Source: Nostoc desertorum CM1-VF14 (GTDB taxonomy: Bacteria > Cyanobacteriota > Cyanobacteriia > Cyanobacteriales > Nostocaceae). From it: a stretch of DNA of 64,000 nt. Under the pieces are notes generated by a model, which worked only from the letters and a program-made list of their open reading frames with translations, did no database searches and was not told the DNA's origin. This document shows, one piece after another, positions 35,485-45,049 of the stretch. The position numbers and the translations under genes were made by a program. Numbering within the stretch: the stretch's first letter is position 1; the number at the start of each line of letters is the position of its first letter. The stretch is taken from assembly GCA_019359245.1 (NCBI GenBank), contig JAHHHR010000045.1, forward strand, positions 1 through 64,000, read 5' to 3'.

Positions 35485-36654
35485 CTACCGAATATATTCC
35501 TTGAGAACGCTGTTGCGATTTGGATGGCGTAATTTGCGTAGCGCTTTCGCTTCAATTTGACGAATCCGTTCGCGGGTGACGTTAAAAATCTGTCCGATTT
35601 CCTCAAGGGTCTTCATCCGACCATCATCCAAGCCGTAACGTAGTCTGAGGACATCGCGTTCACGAGGACTAAGACTGTCGAGGACTTTTTCAAGGTCTTC
35701 GCGCAGAAGATTTTTGGAAACTTGATCTTCTGGTGTCTCACCATCGGATTCAATAAAATCGCCTAATCGAGAATCTTCTTCTTTACCAATAGGCGTTTCT
35801 AATGAAATAGGCAACTGGGCAGATTTAGCAATGAACCGCAACTTCTCAATGGTCATTTCCATGCGAGTAGCGATTTCTTCTTCAGTGGGTTTGCGACCCA
35901 TTTCTTGAGATAGTAACTTGGTAGTTTTCTTAATCCGAGATATGGTTTCGTAAAGATGAACTGGAAGGCGAATTGTGCGGGATTGATCTGCGATCGCGCG
36001 GGTAATTGCTTGACGAATCCACCATGTAGCGTATGTAGAAAATTTATAACCTTTTTCGTGGTCAAACTTTTCAGCGGCACGAATCAAACCGAGACTGCCT
36101 TCCTGAATTAAGTCTTGGAACGACAAACCACGATTCATGTATTTCTTAGCAATTGAAACCACAAGACGGAGGTTAGATTGCACCATCTTGTCTTTCGCTC
36201 TGCGACCAACATGGAGACGATAACGAAAGGCTGGTAGTGGCAGTTGTACTGCTTCTGCCCATTCACTATCTCGAGGATCGCGATCTAACTGTTCTGAGAG
36301 TTTTTCCCGCACCCTCTCTAATTCCAGCAAATCAGCGATTTTCCGCGCCAATTCAATTTCTTCGTCTGCCCGCAACAGCCGAATTCTACCGATTTCTTGC
36401 AAGTAAAGCCGAATTGAATCTTCGGTATAGTGCTTTTTCTTGCTTTGTGTCCGACGACGCGATTTAGCGGCTTTTCCAGACTTTGCGTCGTCCTCATCAG
36501 ACTGAGGCTCTAAAAATTCCTCGTCACCTTCATCGATGATCAGCAAGTCCTCTTCATCGTCTATTAAGAGTTCTTCTAACTCGAGCTCAGGCTGATTTAT
36601 TATTTCTAGGTCAGGCTGATATATGCTTTCGAGTACGTTGTTAGCCTGGTTCAT
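35485..36654 (-). CDS. sigA: Principal RNA polymerase sigma factor SigA (RpoD)
   Basis: 389 residues. Acidic N terminus (LLIDDEEDLLIIDEGDEE), region 1.2 (DSIRLYLQEIGRIRLL), region 2 with NLRLVVSIAKKYMNRGL and FSTYATWWIRQAI, region 3 (IRLPVHLYETISRI), region 4 (VLRLRYGLDDGRMKTLEEIG and VTRERIRQIEAKALRKL). This is group 1 in cyanobacteria. The start ATG follows GAGGAA. A TTGACA hexamer at about 36727-36732 (minus strand) lies in the leader. Confidence 0.95.
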   Translation of the reverse strand: MNQANNVLESIYQPDLEIINQPELELEELLIDDEEDLLIIDEGDEEFLEPQSDEDDAKSGKAAKSRRRTQSKKKHYTEDSIRLYLQEIGRIRLLRADEEIELARKIADLLELERVREKLSEQLDRDPRDSEWAEAVQLPLPAFRYRLHVGRRAKDKMVQSNLRLVVSIAKKYMNRGLSFQDLIQEGSLGLIRAAEKFDHEKGYKFSTYATWWIRQAITRAIADQSRTIRLPVHLYETISRIKKTTKLLSQEMGRKPTEEEIATRMEMTIEKLRFIAKSAQLPISLETPIGKEEDSRLGDFIESDGETPEDQVSKNLLREDLEKVLDSLSPRERDVLRLRYGLDDGRMKTLEEIGQIFNVTRERIRQIEAKALRKLRHPNRNSVLKEYIR

Positions 36655-38173
36655 GCCGCGTTCCTCATGCTCCTTGCAGAATCAATTACTCAAGATGTGT
36701 TTACTGCTCTTTTAAACGAGCTATTTGTCAACCGAAAATAAGCTTTTTGGCAGATTTGCCGGAGATATTCTCGGACGTTTTACACCTCCAGTTGGAGGTT
36801 TTTTAGTTTAGTTTAAGCGATTACTAAAAGTGACTTGTTTCATCTTAGTAAATGTTATGTGTGTTGCTATCACACACTGCTTTAAACTAACTGGTCAAAA
36901 AAAAGACTCGCCTTTATCAAAAAATTTGCCACTCTATATTAATGAATTCAGACTGTTGGCAGATTTTCCTATAAAGACTCTTCCGATTGTAGCCTGTTTC
37001 ACAGAAATTGCACTCTTTTTGTGTATTAATCATGAACTCCTAAAGCAATTATTAGTCACTATTACCAAAAAGACATTAAAAACGGGAGTTATACCCTTAA
37101 ATTTTTCTCTACCTTTCGGAATTGCAGTGACCCTCTTATTACATTACAAAGTAAGTACCTTTGCTTTTGCCGAATTTCATGTGTTTTACACAACATTAAT
37201 TACTTAGGAAGAGTGAATTATATGCTAACTCAGATGATAAGTCTCAATCTACCCATTTTACATTTCCTTCACAAATTACGCATTCCTTAGACTAAAGCTG
37301 GTTTTGACCTTGGGTAAATACAACAAGGGTGATGGTGCTTGCCTTAAAGCAGTTAACCTTCTGCGTACTAATTAGCTTAACTGAGGAGTTGAGGCTGTAG
37401 CAGAATCGACCTGATAGCAGATCAATTTAGGTTTAACTAATTTGGTCTTATTCACACGTTAGCGCACTGTGGCGATTTCAGCCCTATGAAACTTGACAAA
37501 CTTTTCTTATTGTATACAAGGATATTTTAATCAATTCAAAAATGATTTGTCCTGCGAACTCGCAAATATAGTCCTATTTAAGGCAAAAGTTCATTAGATA
37601 CATCCAATACAATAGCGATCGCGACGGCAGTACATGAAGATATTAACAAGTTTACTGCCAGGTGGTGCCTGCTTCCAGTAGGCATTAGCTCGAACCAAGA
37701 GAACCCAAAAGGTTGCCTGATGATTTGGTTACAAGCTTAATTTGCGTATTTTTCTTGTAAAAATAAATACTTTTATTACGGTAATCTTCAGTCATCTTAT
37801 TATGAGAAATCCTTAAAATACTTATTAATTGCTGCTTGATAGATGAGATTCAGTTATTTCCTTAAAGCATAACAAATGTGTTTCTAGCTGGCTGTTGAAA
37901 TGAATCAGCTAGCCAGTGCAAAAATTATTATCTTAACTAAATTTCCAATAAAGTTGGTAGTTTAGCTAACACTAGAAGATTGAATTTTTGTAAAATATTG
38001 ACAATAAGCAAATTATATGAATATTCACCAACTGAAAATTTGAAAAATTTTGTATTTATGTAGTACTAAACTACACTTGTGTAGTAAGCCAACCTAATTT
38101 TTTTAATTGATTGTTAGCGCCTATTTCAGAGCCTGGGTGGTTTTCAAACGTACCCCTTATGAGCCTTACTGAA
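36655..38173. other. sigA upstream region and long intergenic stretch
   Basis: No reliable gene. A 125-codon frame at 36830-37207 has a GTG start with no binding site and unremarkable composition; I treat it as chance. The rest (37208-38173) is A+T-rich. GCGATCGC occurs at 37617. The hairpin at 36784 is listed separately. Confidence 0.4.
36784..36805 (+). terminator. Plus-strand intrinsic terminator upstream of sigA
   Basis: ACCTCCA-GT-TGGAGGT followed by TTTTTTAG. On the plus strand it is terminator-shaped, yet no plus-strand gene lies upstream (sigA is on the minus strand). It may end a short antisense or divergent transcript from the sigA leader. Confidence 0.5.
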
Positions 38174-38785
38174 CTAACGTGGCGTTGGAGTATTGTTTAG
38201 ATTTGTGGGAAAATTAGGTGGCAGAAGTACCTGATCAACTATATGAACGATGCCGTTGCTAGCTGGAATGTCTGGCTGAGTCACTTTAACGTTGTTGACT
38301 GTGATTGAGTTGCTGGCACGATCAACCGTGATTTGAACAGGACTACCCTCAACTGTTTTAACTTGTCCAGATGTCAATTGCTGGGAGGTAATTCCCCCAG
38401 GTATAGTGTGGTAGGCTAAAAGCCTGACTAATTGTTGTTTATTTGCTGGCTGTAAGAGTTGGTCTAAAGCACCTTTTGGTAAAGCAGAGAAAGCAGCGTC
38501 AGTAGGAGCAAATACTGTGTAAGGACCAGGTGCAGCCAATTGTTCACTTAAGCCGGCAGCTTGCACTGCTTGGATGAGAGTTTTAAACTGTCCTTGACTA
38601 GCTGCGGACTTTGCCAGTTCTGCTAAATTTTGGGTTGCAATGGTAGCAGTAGGAGTTGGCGTGACGGGAGGAACAGTTGCGGTGGGAGTTTCAACACGCT
38701 GGGCGCAGGCAGACAGAGCAACCAAGCTACTTATGCCAATAATATTGAACAATGCTTTTTTTACTATGCCTTTGCTCGCTTTCAT
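38174..38785 (-). CDS. Fasciclin-domain lipoprotein
   Basis: 203 residues from ATG 38785. Lipobox LSAC with Cys27 after a 26-residue signal, then a Thr/Pro-rich linker (TPTATVPPVTPTPTATI) and one FAS1 domain: FAPTDAAFSALPKGALDQLL, LAYHTIPGG, and GIVHIVDQVLLPP. FAS1 proteins mediate cell-surface adhesion. The upstream 22 residues of the longest frame have no start support. Short Pro-rich tail. Confidence 0.88.
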   Translation of the reverse strand: MKASKGIVKKALFNIIGISSLVALSACAQRVETPTATVPPVTPTPTATIATQNLAELAKSAASQGQFKTLIQAVQAAGLSEQLAAPGPYTVFAPTDAAFSALPKGALDQLLQPANKQQLVRLLAYHTIPGGITSQQLTSGQVKTVEGSPVQITVDRASNSITVNNVKVTQPDIPASNGIVHIVDQVLLPPNFPTNLNNTPTPR

Positions 38786-38966
38786 CGCTTTGTATAGAAT
38801 CCAGTTAAATAGGGTATTAATAATACTTAATGAATTTATGGATATAGTCACTCATCTAATGACATAGTTTGTAGTATTAAAAATGTCAATACAAGGTACT
38901 GATATATTACCTGATTTGTAACCAGCCAAAAGGAGTACTTTTTATAGTAATTTTGAATATAAAAAA

Positions 38967-38997
38967 GGTAATGGGTGAAAACGTATCACCCATTACC
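38967..38997 (-). terminator. Terminator of gyrB
   Basis: Perfect 12-bp stem GGTAATGGGTGA / TCACCCATTACC with a 7-base loop. Read on the minus strand it is followed by TTTTTTATAT, 39 bases after the gyrB stop. Confidence 0.85.
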
Positions 38998-39036
38998 AAT
39001 GTCACAAATTATTGGAGTCGTGCCAGAGAATTGAGA

Positions 39037-40974
39037 TTAGATATCTAAATCGGTGAAGTTGAGTTTAGATCCATAGGTTTCGATAAATTCCCGTCTGGGA
39101 GCAACGCGATCGCCCATTAAAATTGTGAAGATGCGATCGGCTTCGGCAGCGTCTTCAATTTCGACTTGCTTCATTTTGCGGGTTTCTGGGTTCATTGTGG
39201 TGTCCCAGAGTTGTTGTGGCATCATTTCACCCAAACCTTTGAAGCGTTGGATGGTGTAGTTAGCATTAGCAGGAAATTTAGCGATTGCTTGATCTTTTTC
39301 GCGATCGCTATAGCAGTACTCATGATTACGTCCCCGTTCTACTTTAAACAGTGGGGGACAAGCAATATAAATAAAGCCTTGTTCGATGAGCGCTCGTTGA
39401 TATCGATAGAAGAATGTTAACAACAAAGTCCGAATGTGCGCCCCATCTACGTCAGCATCGGTCATAATGACTATGCGGTGATAACGCAATTGGGTGGAAT
39501 CGAATTCATCACCTTTGACACCTAAACCGAGTGCTGTAATTAACGATTGAACTTCGTTATTTTTATAAATTTTGGCATCGTCGGTTTTTTCAATGTTGAG
39601 AATTTTACCACGTAGAGGCAAAATCGCTTGAGTGCGGCGATCGCGTCCTTGTTTGGCACTCCCACCTGCTGAATCCCCTTCCACGATGAAGATTTCCGAT
39701 TCGCTGGGATCACGAGAACTGCAATCTGCCAATTTACCAGGTAATGGCGAAGATTCTAATACCGATTTGCGTCGAACTAATTCCCGCGCATGACGGGCTG
39801 CTTCTGCGGCTTTGAAAGCTTGGATAGCTTTATCTAAAATTGAATCTGCGATCGCAGGATGAAATTCTAAGTACTCGGTGAGGACTTCTCCTACCAAAGA
39901 ATCAACAATCCCTCGAACTTCGGTGTTACCAAGTTTGGTTTTGGTTTGTCCTTCAAATTCTGGATCTGGAACTTTAACGGAAATTACCGCAGTCAAACCT
40001 TCACGGACGTGTTCGCCACTGAGGTTAGGTTCATTCTCTTTAATTTTATTGCGCTTGCGAGCGATCGCATTTAATGTCCGAGTTAGAACCGCCTTCAACC
40101 CTTCTAAGTGCGTACCACCATCTACTGTACGAATATTATTGGCAAAACCTAGAACATTATCCGTATAAGCATCAGTACACCATTGCAAAGAAACTTCCAC
40201 TTGTACGTTGTTGCGTTCCCCCTGCACATAGATAATTTCTTCATGCAGTGGCTGCTTCTCGCGGTTCATGTAAGCGATATATTCTTTAATGCCACCCTTG
40301 TAATTGTAGGATTCTACTTTCGGTGTATCGCTTTTTAGTAGTTCTAAACGGTGATCAGTAAAGGTAATTTTGACACCTGCATTCAGATACGCCAATTCCC
40401 GTAGGCGACCTGATAAAGTGATGTAATCAAACTCAATGCTAGTTGTAAAGATTTGAGTATCTGGCTTAAAGGTGACAGAAGTTCCAGTTCTAGCTTCTTT
40501 GTAAGGCTTGACTTGCAGTTCACTAACTGGGATACCGCGTTCATAGCGTTGAAGATAAACCTTTTTATCTCGCCAAACTGTAACTTCTACAACCTCAGAG
40601 AGGGCATTAACAACAGAAATACCAACCCCGTGCAATCCTCCAGAAACTTTGTAACCACCGCCGCCAAACTTACCACCGGCGTGTAGTACCGTCATTACGG
40701 TTTCCAAAGCCGATTTTCCGGTGCGCGAGTGAGTATCGACGGGAATACCGCGACCATCATCTGTTACAGTCACTGAACCATCAGCGTTGATATCTACCTC
40801 TATGTGAGTGCAATGACCCGCCAAAGCCTCATCGATTGAATTGTCCACCACCTCGTAAACTAAATGGTGGAGTCCTCGCGGCCCAGTGGTACCGATGTAC
40901 ATTCCTGGTCTTTTGCGGACGGCTTCCAGACCTTCCAGAACTTGAATCTGATCGGCACTGTAACTGCTCGTCAT
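39037..40974 (-). CDS. gyrB: DNA gyrase subunit B
   Basis: 645 residues. GHKL ATPase with VVDNSIDEALAGHC, DDGRGIPV, and GGLHGVGISVVNALS; transducer with QTKTKLGNTEVRG; Toprim with EGDSAGGSAKQGRD and metal site MTDADVDGAHIR. No intein. Starts ATG at 40974. In many cyanobacteria GyrB serves both gyrase and a topoisomerase IV-like A subunit. Single operon-less gene with its own terminator. Confidence 0.97.
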   Translation of the reverse strand: MTSSYSADQIQVLEGLEAVRKRPGMYIGTTGPRGLHHLVYEVVDNSIDEALAGHCTHIEVDINADGSVTVTDDGRGIPVDTHSRTGKSALETVMTVLHAGGKFGGGGYKVSGGLHGVGISVVNALSEVVEVTVWRDKKVYLQRYERGIPVSELQVKPYKEARTGTSVTFKPDTQIFTTSIEFDYITLSGRLRELAYLNAGVKITFTDHRLELLKSDTPKVESYNYKGGIKEYIAYMNREKQPLHEEIIYVQGERNNVQVEVSLQWCTDAYTDNVLGFANNIRTVDGGTHLEGLKAVLTRTLNAIARKRNKIKENEPNLSGEHVREGLTAVISVKVPDPEFEGQTKTKLGNTEVRGIVDSLVGEVLTEYLEFHPAIADSILDKAIQAFKAAEAARHARELVRRKSVLESSPLPGKLADCSSRDPSESEIFIVEGDSAGGSAKQGRDRRTQAILPLRGKILNIEKTDDAKIYKNNEVQSLITALGLGVKGDEFDSTQLRYHRIVIMTDADVDGAHIRTLLLTFFYRYQRALIEQGFIYIACPPLFKVERGRNHEYCYSDREKDQAIAKFPANANYTIQRFKGLGEMMPQQLWDTTMNPETRKMKQVEIEDAAEADRIFTILMGDRVAPRREFIETYGSKLNFTDLDI

Positions 40975-41126
40975 GTAAACTCTCCTGATGCGTGGGGTTG
41001 AAATCGCCTAAAGGCAAATAAAAGTAAAAACACTCCAAAATTGTAACACAAAAGCCTTGCTGGCGTCTGTAGGGCATTTTCTAGAGAAGTTTATACTGGG
41101 GTTGCACTACTGTGGAAGAGAGGCAC

Positions 41127-41166
41127 GGGAGCAGGGGGAGCAGAGGAGGCAGGGGAAGCAGGGGGT
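41127..41166. repeat. G-rich heptamer run upstream of miaA
   Basis: GGGAGCAGGGGGAGCAGAGG-type run, the complement of CCCTGCT. It sits 25 bases before the miaA start, in the position of a leader or promoter. Confidence 0.7.
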
Positions 41167-41190
41167 GAATAGCTTAATAACTAATTACTA

Positions 41191-42093
41191 ATGACTAAAT
41201 TAATTGTGATTTGTGGGGCGACGGCAACGGGTAAATCGGGTTTGGCTTTGGCTTTGGCGATGCGGTTGGGTTCTGTAATTCTCAGCGCTGATTCTCGTCA
41301 AGTTTATCGTGAGTTTGATATTGGGACGGCTAAACCAACTGTAGCTGAACAAAAATTGGTGCCGCATTATTTAATAGATATCTGCAATCCAGCAGATATG
41401 ATGACAGTAGCAGACTATCAGGAGCAAACACAAGCCTTAATTGCTTCTGTTGGTGCTACACCAATGTTTCTAGTTGGTGGCACTGGTTTATATATACGTT
41501 CCATTGTCCAAGGGATGAAAATTCCGAGAGTTGCACCACAAACAGAATTGCGATCGCAGCTTGAATCTCTCGGTCAACCACAACTCTACGCCATGTTACA
41601 ACAAGTTGACCCCGTTGCAGCACAAAAGATTCATGCTAATGATTCTGTGCGTACTTTAAGAGCATTAGAGGTATTTTATGTAACTGGATATCCCATTTCA
41701 GAACAGCAAGGGGAGAATCCACCAAATTATCCGATTTTGCAAATTGGTTTAGATTGCGATATTGAAAAGTTGCTTGCTCGTATTCAACAGCGTACTGAGC
41801 AAATGATAGCAAATGGTTTGGTCGCTGAAGTGGAGTATCTTTGTCAAAAATATGGCGCTGATTTGTCTTTATTGAATACTTTGGGCTATCAAGAAATTAA
41901 ACAATATTTGGCTGGAGATATTTCCTTAGATGAAGCGAAAGAATTAACAATTTTGCATACGCGACAATTTGCCAAGCGACAACGCACTTGGTTTCGAGCC
42001 TATCCACAAATTGAATGGTTTGATGCTAATGATCCTGATTTATTAGAGAAGGTTTGGCATCGGATAAATGAGTTTATAAGTTGCACAATTTAG
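41191..42093 (+). CDS. miaA: tRNA dimethylallyltransferase
   Basis: 300 residues. P-loop GATATGKSGLAL, the SADSRQVYREFDIGTAKP block, FLVGGTGLYIRS and the C-terminal RQFAKRQRTWFRA. It adds dimethylallyl to A37 of tRNAs reading UNN codons. The start ATG follows TAATGACTAA with no SD. Its upstream leader is a repeat run. It converges on a Uma2 pseudogene. Confidence 0.95.
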   Translation: MTKLIVICGATATGKSGLALALAMRLGSVILSADSRQVYREFDIGTAKPTVAEQKLVPHYLIDICNPADMMTVADYQEQTQALIASVGATPMFLVGGTGLYIRSIVQGMKIPRVAPQTELRSQLESLGQPQLYAMLQQVDPVAAQKIHANDSVRTLRALEVFYVTGYPISEQQGENPPNYPILQIGLDCDIEKLLARIQQRTEQMIANGLVAEVEYLCQKYGADLSLLNTLGYQEIKQYLAGDISLDEAKELTILHTRQFAKRQRTWFRAYPQIEWFDANDPDLLEKVWHRINEFISCTI

Positions 42094-42107
42094 TGAAATT
42101 TTTTTGC

Positions 42108-42906
42108 TTATGCAAAGACGCAAAGATTCTTTGCGTCTTTCCAGTCAGTGTCCCAAAGAGTGTCGGGATCTACACCCATAGCCCGTAGTCTATCTGCTAG
42201 CAATTGGGTACGTTGTTCTGCTTGTTCGGCGCTTTGTCGTTCCTGTTCGGCGCGTTCATCTCCAGTCGATAAAACATTACCATCTTGGTAGCACCAGCGT
42301 AACCAATTATCTTGTCTTTCTTCAAATTTACCTTCCCATAAAGTTACACCTAAACCAACTTGTTCTAACCAATTTTCTGAAGTTTCAAAGTAGCGCCTTC
42401 CTCTAAGTTCATAAACGCGCAGGACTTTTTCTCCTAATTGCTGAGTTTGATCGTATACGATGTAGTAACTAGCTCGCATTTGTTCATAAATTTTCATTTT
42501 TTTGCCCAGTTCATCACCTTCTTTATTAGAGACAATTTCAATTACGACTTCTGGAGGTTTGCCAAAACGCCAAACCATATAACAACGATTTTGTTTTTCC
42601 CACCAATTTTGAGGCACTTGCACATCTAAGCTGAGAAAAATGTCAGGTACAATTGCGGGTTGACCGTTTGTATGGTAAATACCGACATTAGGTGCTGCTA
42701 AAAAAGTCTGCTGGTGTAAAGTACTGTAAAGAGAGCCAATTAAAAGGCGTTTCTGTTTATAAGTAGCAAAATTATCTAAAGTGTTATATTTCAGTCACTA
42801 ACTGGTTAGCATTTGGCACATAATAATCATCATCATTGATTAAAAATTGCTCAACGATGACTTTATCTAGTATTTTAAAATGTAATCCTACTCTTCCTTG
42901 TGCCAT
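42108..42906 (-). pseudogene. Frameshifted Uma2 family gene overlapping its upstream neighbour
   Basis: The true start is ATG 42906, inside the last codons of the 42888-44486 gene: MAQGRVGLHFKILDKVIVEQ, then FLINDDDYYVPNANQLVTEI and a stop at 42784-42786. The protein resumes one frame away as YNTLDNFATYKQKRLLIGSL, IVPDIFLSLDVQ, then PEVVIEIVSNKEGDEL and ends at 42108 with a coiled-coil tail. Only the piece from 42623 is visible as an ORF with a start codon. The shift lies between about 42786 and 42797. The catalytic-type residues (PDI and IEIVSNKE, K) remain. Either a pseudogene or a sequencing error. Confidence 0.8.
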
Positions 42907-44486
42907 TCTTTAACAACTGCTATTGCAATGTTAAGGTAAGGATTATCAAGCAACTCTTCTAGTGCCTTTTCCCCTCCGGCTTTTAAAGCTCTCACAACCC
43001 TGCTTCTTTGCTCTGGAGGAATTTCGTAAGAGATTATATTTTGTTTTTCGGCTTGAGTAGCATTAGGTTGATTTTTCTCAACTTTTTCTAAAATCCGCTG
43101 TATATCTTTTGCGAATTGAGATAAATATTGCTTTTGTTCAGATGTATATTCAACAAATTGTTGAGTGTTTGTATTTGTATTTGTACCTTGATTACCAACA
43201 GTTATATTTGAATTTCTCTGGTCAAAATTGTTAGAATTGCTCATATTCCCTCTTCTAGTTTTAGACTGATTATTCGCATTATGGAGATAAACGTTAATAT
43301 TAGGTGATGAGTTACCTACTTTATCATCTAGATTTTTGGAAGTTGGGGTATGATAATTTTCGATTCTCTTATCTTCTCTTTCTAGTTTGTTATTGTTTAA
43401 ATTTTGATATCTTTTAATCAACAATAAAAATAACACACCCACAGGAGTAATTAGTACAGCCAACATAAAAACAATTTTTTTCCAGGGGTCTGAGCTGGGC
43501 TGAGGGTCTAGTCGCTCTGAGCCGGGTTTAAGAGTAACGATGCTTGAAGTAGTCGCAAGAAGAACCTTATCGCTATAATAGCTCAAATCCTTTTTAATAA
43601 AATCTTGAAAATATGGATTATTGTTTAATATTTTAAGCTTTGTGCTGCCAAAAGTTTTGATTTCAGCTCCTATCAGCAAATAATTTATCTCTTCCAATAG
43701 CTGCTTATTTTTAGGTTTATCTGTATGATAGACCACGAACCCATATTGTTCATTGCTTATCAGGCTAGGGCTAATAAAATATTTTTCTGACCCTACTTCC
43801 TCATTTAATTTGTTTAAAACACGCCTCAAAATCATTTCATCATTAAAGTATATATTTATTGTATTTCCCCTAAGTTTTTCTATTCCATCACTATTATTTT
43901 TTAAAGTTTTAATGCTTTTATTTTCTAATGAAGGATAAGCTTTTTTTACTATCTCTATAGTAGTTGTTCCATCGATGACACCGAATTTTAGTGTTTCAAA
44001 CTCCTTTCCAGGAGAAAGTTTTTGTATATTTTCTTTCAATCCTAAAGCAGTTGCACCTGTCCAACCAAAAACTTCAGAAAATTTACCATTTAGATTATTT
44101 CGATTAATTTTATATCTACGTTCTGAGGTTATGGTGTTAGAACCACATTCAGCATCAATTTCTATATTATTCTTTTTGACTATACCGGTAAAACGATCGT
44201 CTCTTTCCATCTCTACTATTTCTATCTTCGGAAACTTTTTTTCCTTCAAAGTTTTTATTAAGGCATAACAGTAACCTTTCCAATTAGCTGCTTCATCGTC
44301 ATAATAGCTAATAGGCGCAGATGTTTTCCTAAGACCAACATAGTAAGTTTGTGCCTCATTTACTCCCTCATTATTACCACTAGGTTTTGCCGTTTGTGTT
44401 AAAGCAGGAGGATTTAATAAAACAATTATTAGCGTTACTAGTATGCCTAATGAAGAGTTTAGCTTGCTATCAGAATTCAGCTTCAT
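42888..44486 (-). CDS. Receptor-like protein: amino-acid-binding domain, one TM, C-terminal module
   Basis: 532 residues. Signal peptide (SSLGILVTLIIVLLNPPALT); residues about 45-290 resemble a type-3 solute-binding domain, with DAECGSNTITSERR recalling the glutamate/aspartate-binding family; a single TM at 338-358; an Asn/Ser/Thr-rich linker (365-445); and a C-terminal globular helix module (450-532: EQRSRVVRALKAGGEKALEELL, DNPYLNIAIAVVKEW) seen at the end of several cyanobacterial proteins with effector domains. No channel pore or kinase is seen, so it may pass a ligand signal by protein contact. The Uma2 gene overlaps its end. Confidence 0.7.
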   Translation of the reverse strand: MKLNSDSKLNSSLGILVTLIIVLLNPPALTQTAKPSGNNEGVNEAQTYYVGLRKTSAPISYYDDEAANWKGYCYALIKTLKEKKFPKIEIVEMERDDRFTGIVKKNNIEIDAECGSNTITSERRYKINRNNLNGKFSEVFGWTGATALGLKENIQKLSPGKEFETLKFGVIDGTTTIEIVKKAYPSLENKSIKTLKNNSDGIEKLRGNTINIYFNDEMILRRVLNKLNEEVGSEKYFISPSLISNEQYGFVVYHTDKPKNKQLLEEINYLLIGAEIKTFGSTKLKILNNNPYFQDFIKKDLSYYSDKVLLATTSSIVTLKPGSERLDPQPSSDPWKKIVFMLAVLITPVGVLFLLLIKRYQNLNNNKLEREDKRIENYHTPTSKNLDDKVGNSSPNINVYLHNANNQSKTRRGNMSNSNNFDQRNSNITVGNQGTNTNTNTQQFVEYTSEQKQYLSQFAKDIQRILEKVEKNQPNATQAEKQNIISYEIPPEQRSRVVRALKAGGEKALEELLDNPYLNIAIAVVKEWHKEE

Positions 44487-45049
44487 AGTTGGTATTGAAG
44501 ATAAATAAAGTTTGTAGTAACCTTATCAATCCCTTATGGGCTTGAATTGATTCGCTAAAAAGGCTTAGGAAAATATGCAATTATACTGACAACAAAACTA
44601 ATAACATTCACAGTAAAATTACGTAAAAACCAATAGTTTCGTAAAAATATGGTTTTTTTGTAAAGATATTCACTATATTATCGTGAGTGACAGGATAAAT
44701 TGTACTTGAGTTCCCCTTAATTTCTCGGAGACACTCAAGTTTATGCTTCTTACTAGTGAATAAGTACAGCATAAGCTGGGCTGAGAGCCTTAGCAAAGTT
44801 TGTCCGAAAACTATAAGCCAGCAATTAACAGGATGAGAAGTTTTCTTAACAACCTGTTTATGAGAAGTGCGATGCCCAGAAAGCATTAAACTTCGCTCAT
44901 CACATCCGCTTTGCTTAAATCATGCGATCGCACTTACTCTACATCAAATGCAACTACTTTTTACTCACTTTTGACTGCTATCCTTGCAACAATAGTAATT
45001 ACAGCCATACTAACCAGCCTGCAACATCTACCTTGAACATTAAAAAACT
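44487..45049. other. Intergenic region, no reliable gene
   Basis: A 92-codon minus-strand frame (44608-44886) has no recognisable motif and no binding site, and is probably chance. GCGATCGC at 44927. No promoter or terminator can be assigned. Confidence 0.4.

Noticed and set aside
36830..37207. 125-codon plus-strand reading frame
   Set aside because: GTG start with no ribosome site, no known motif, and Phe/Leu/Thr-rich composition expected from chance in A+T-rich DNA.
44608..44886. 92-codon minus-strand frame
   Set aside because: No motif, no start signal, and no neighbour on the same strand; likely chance.
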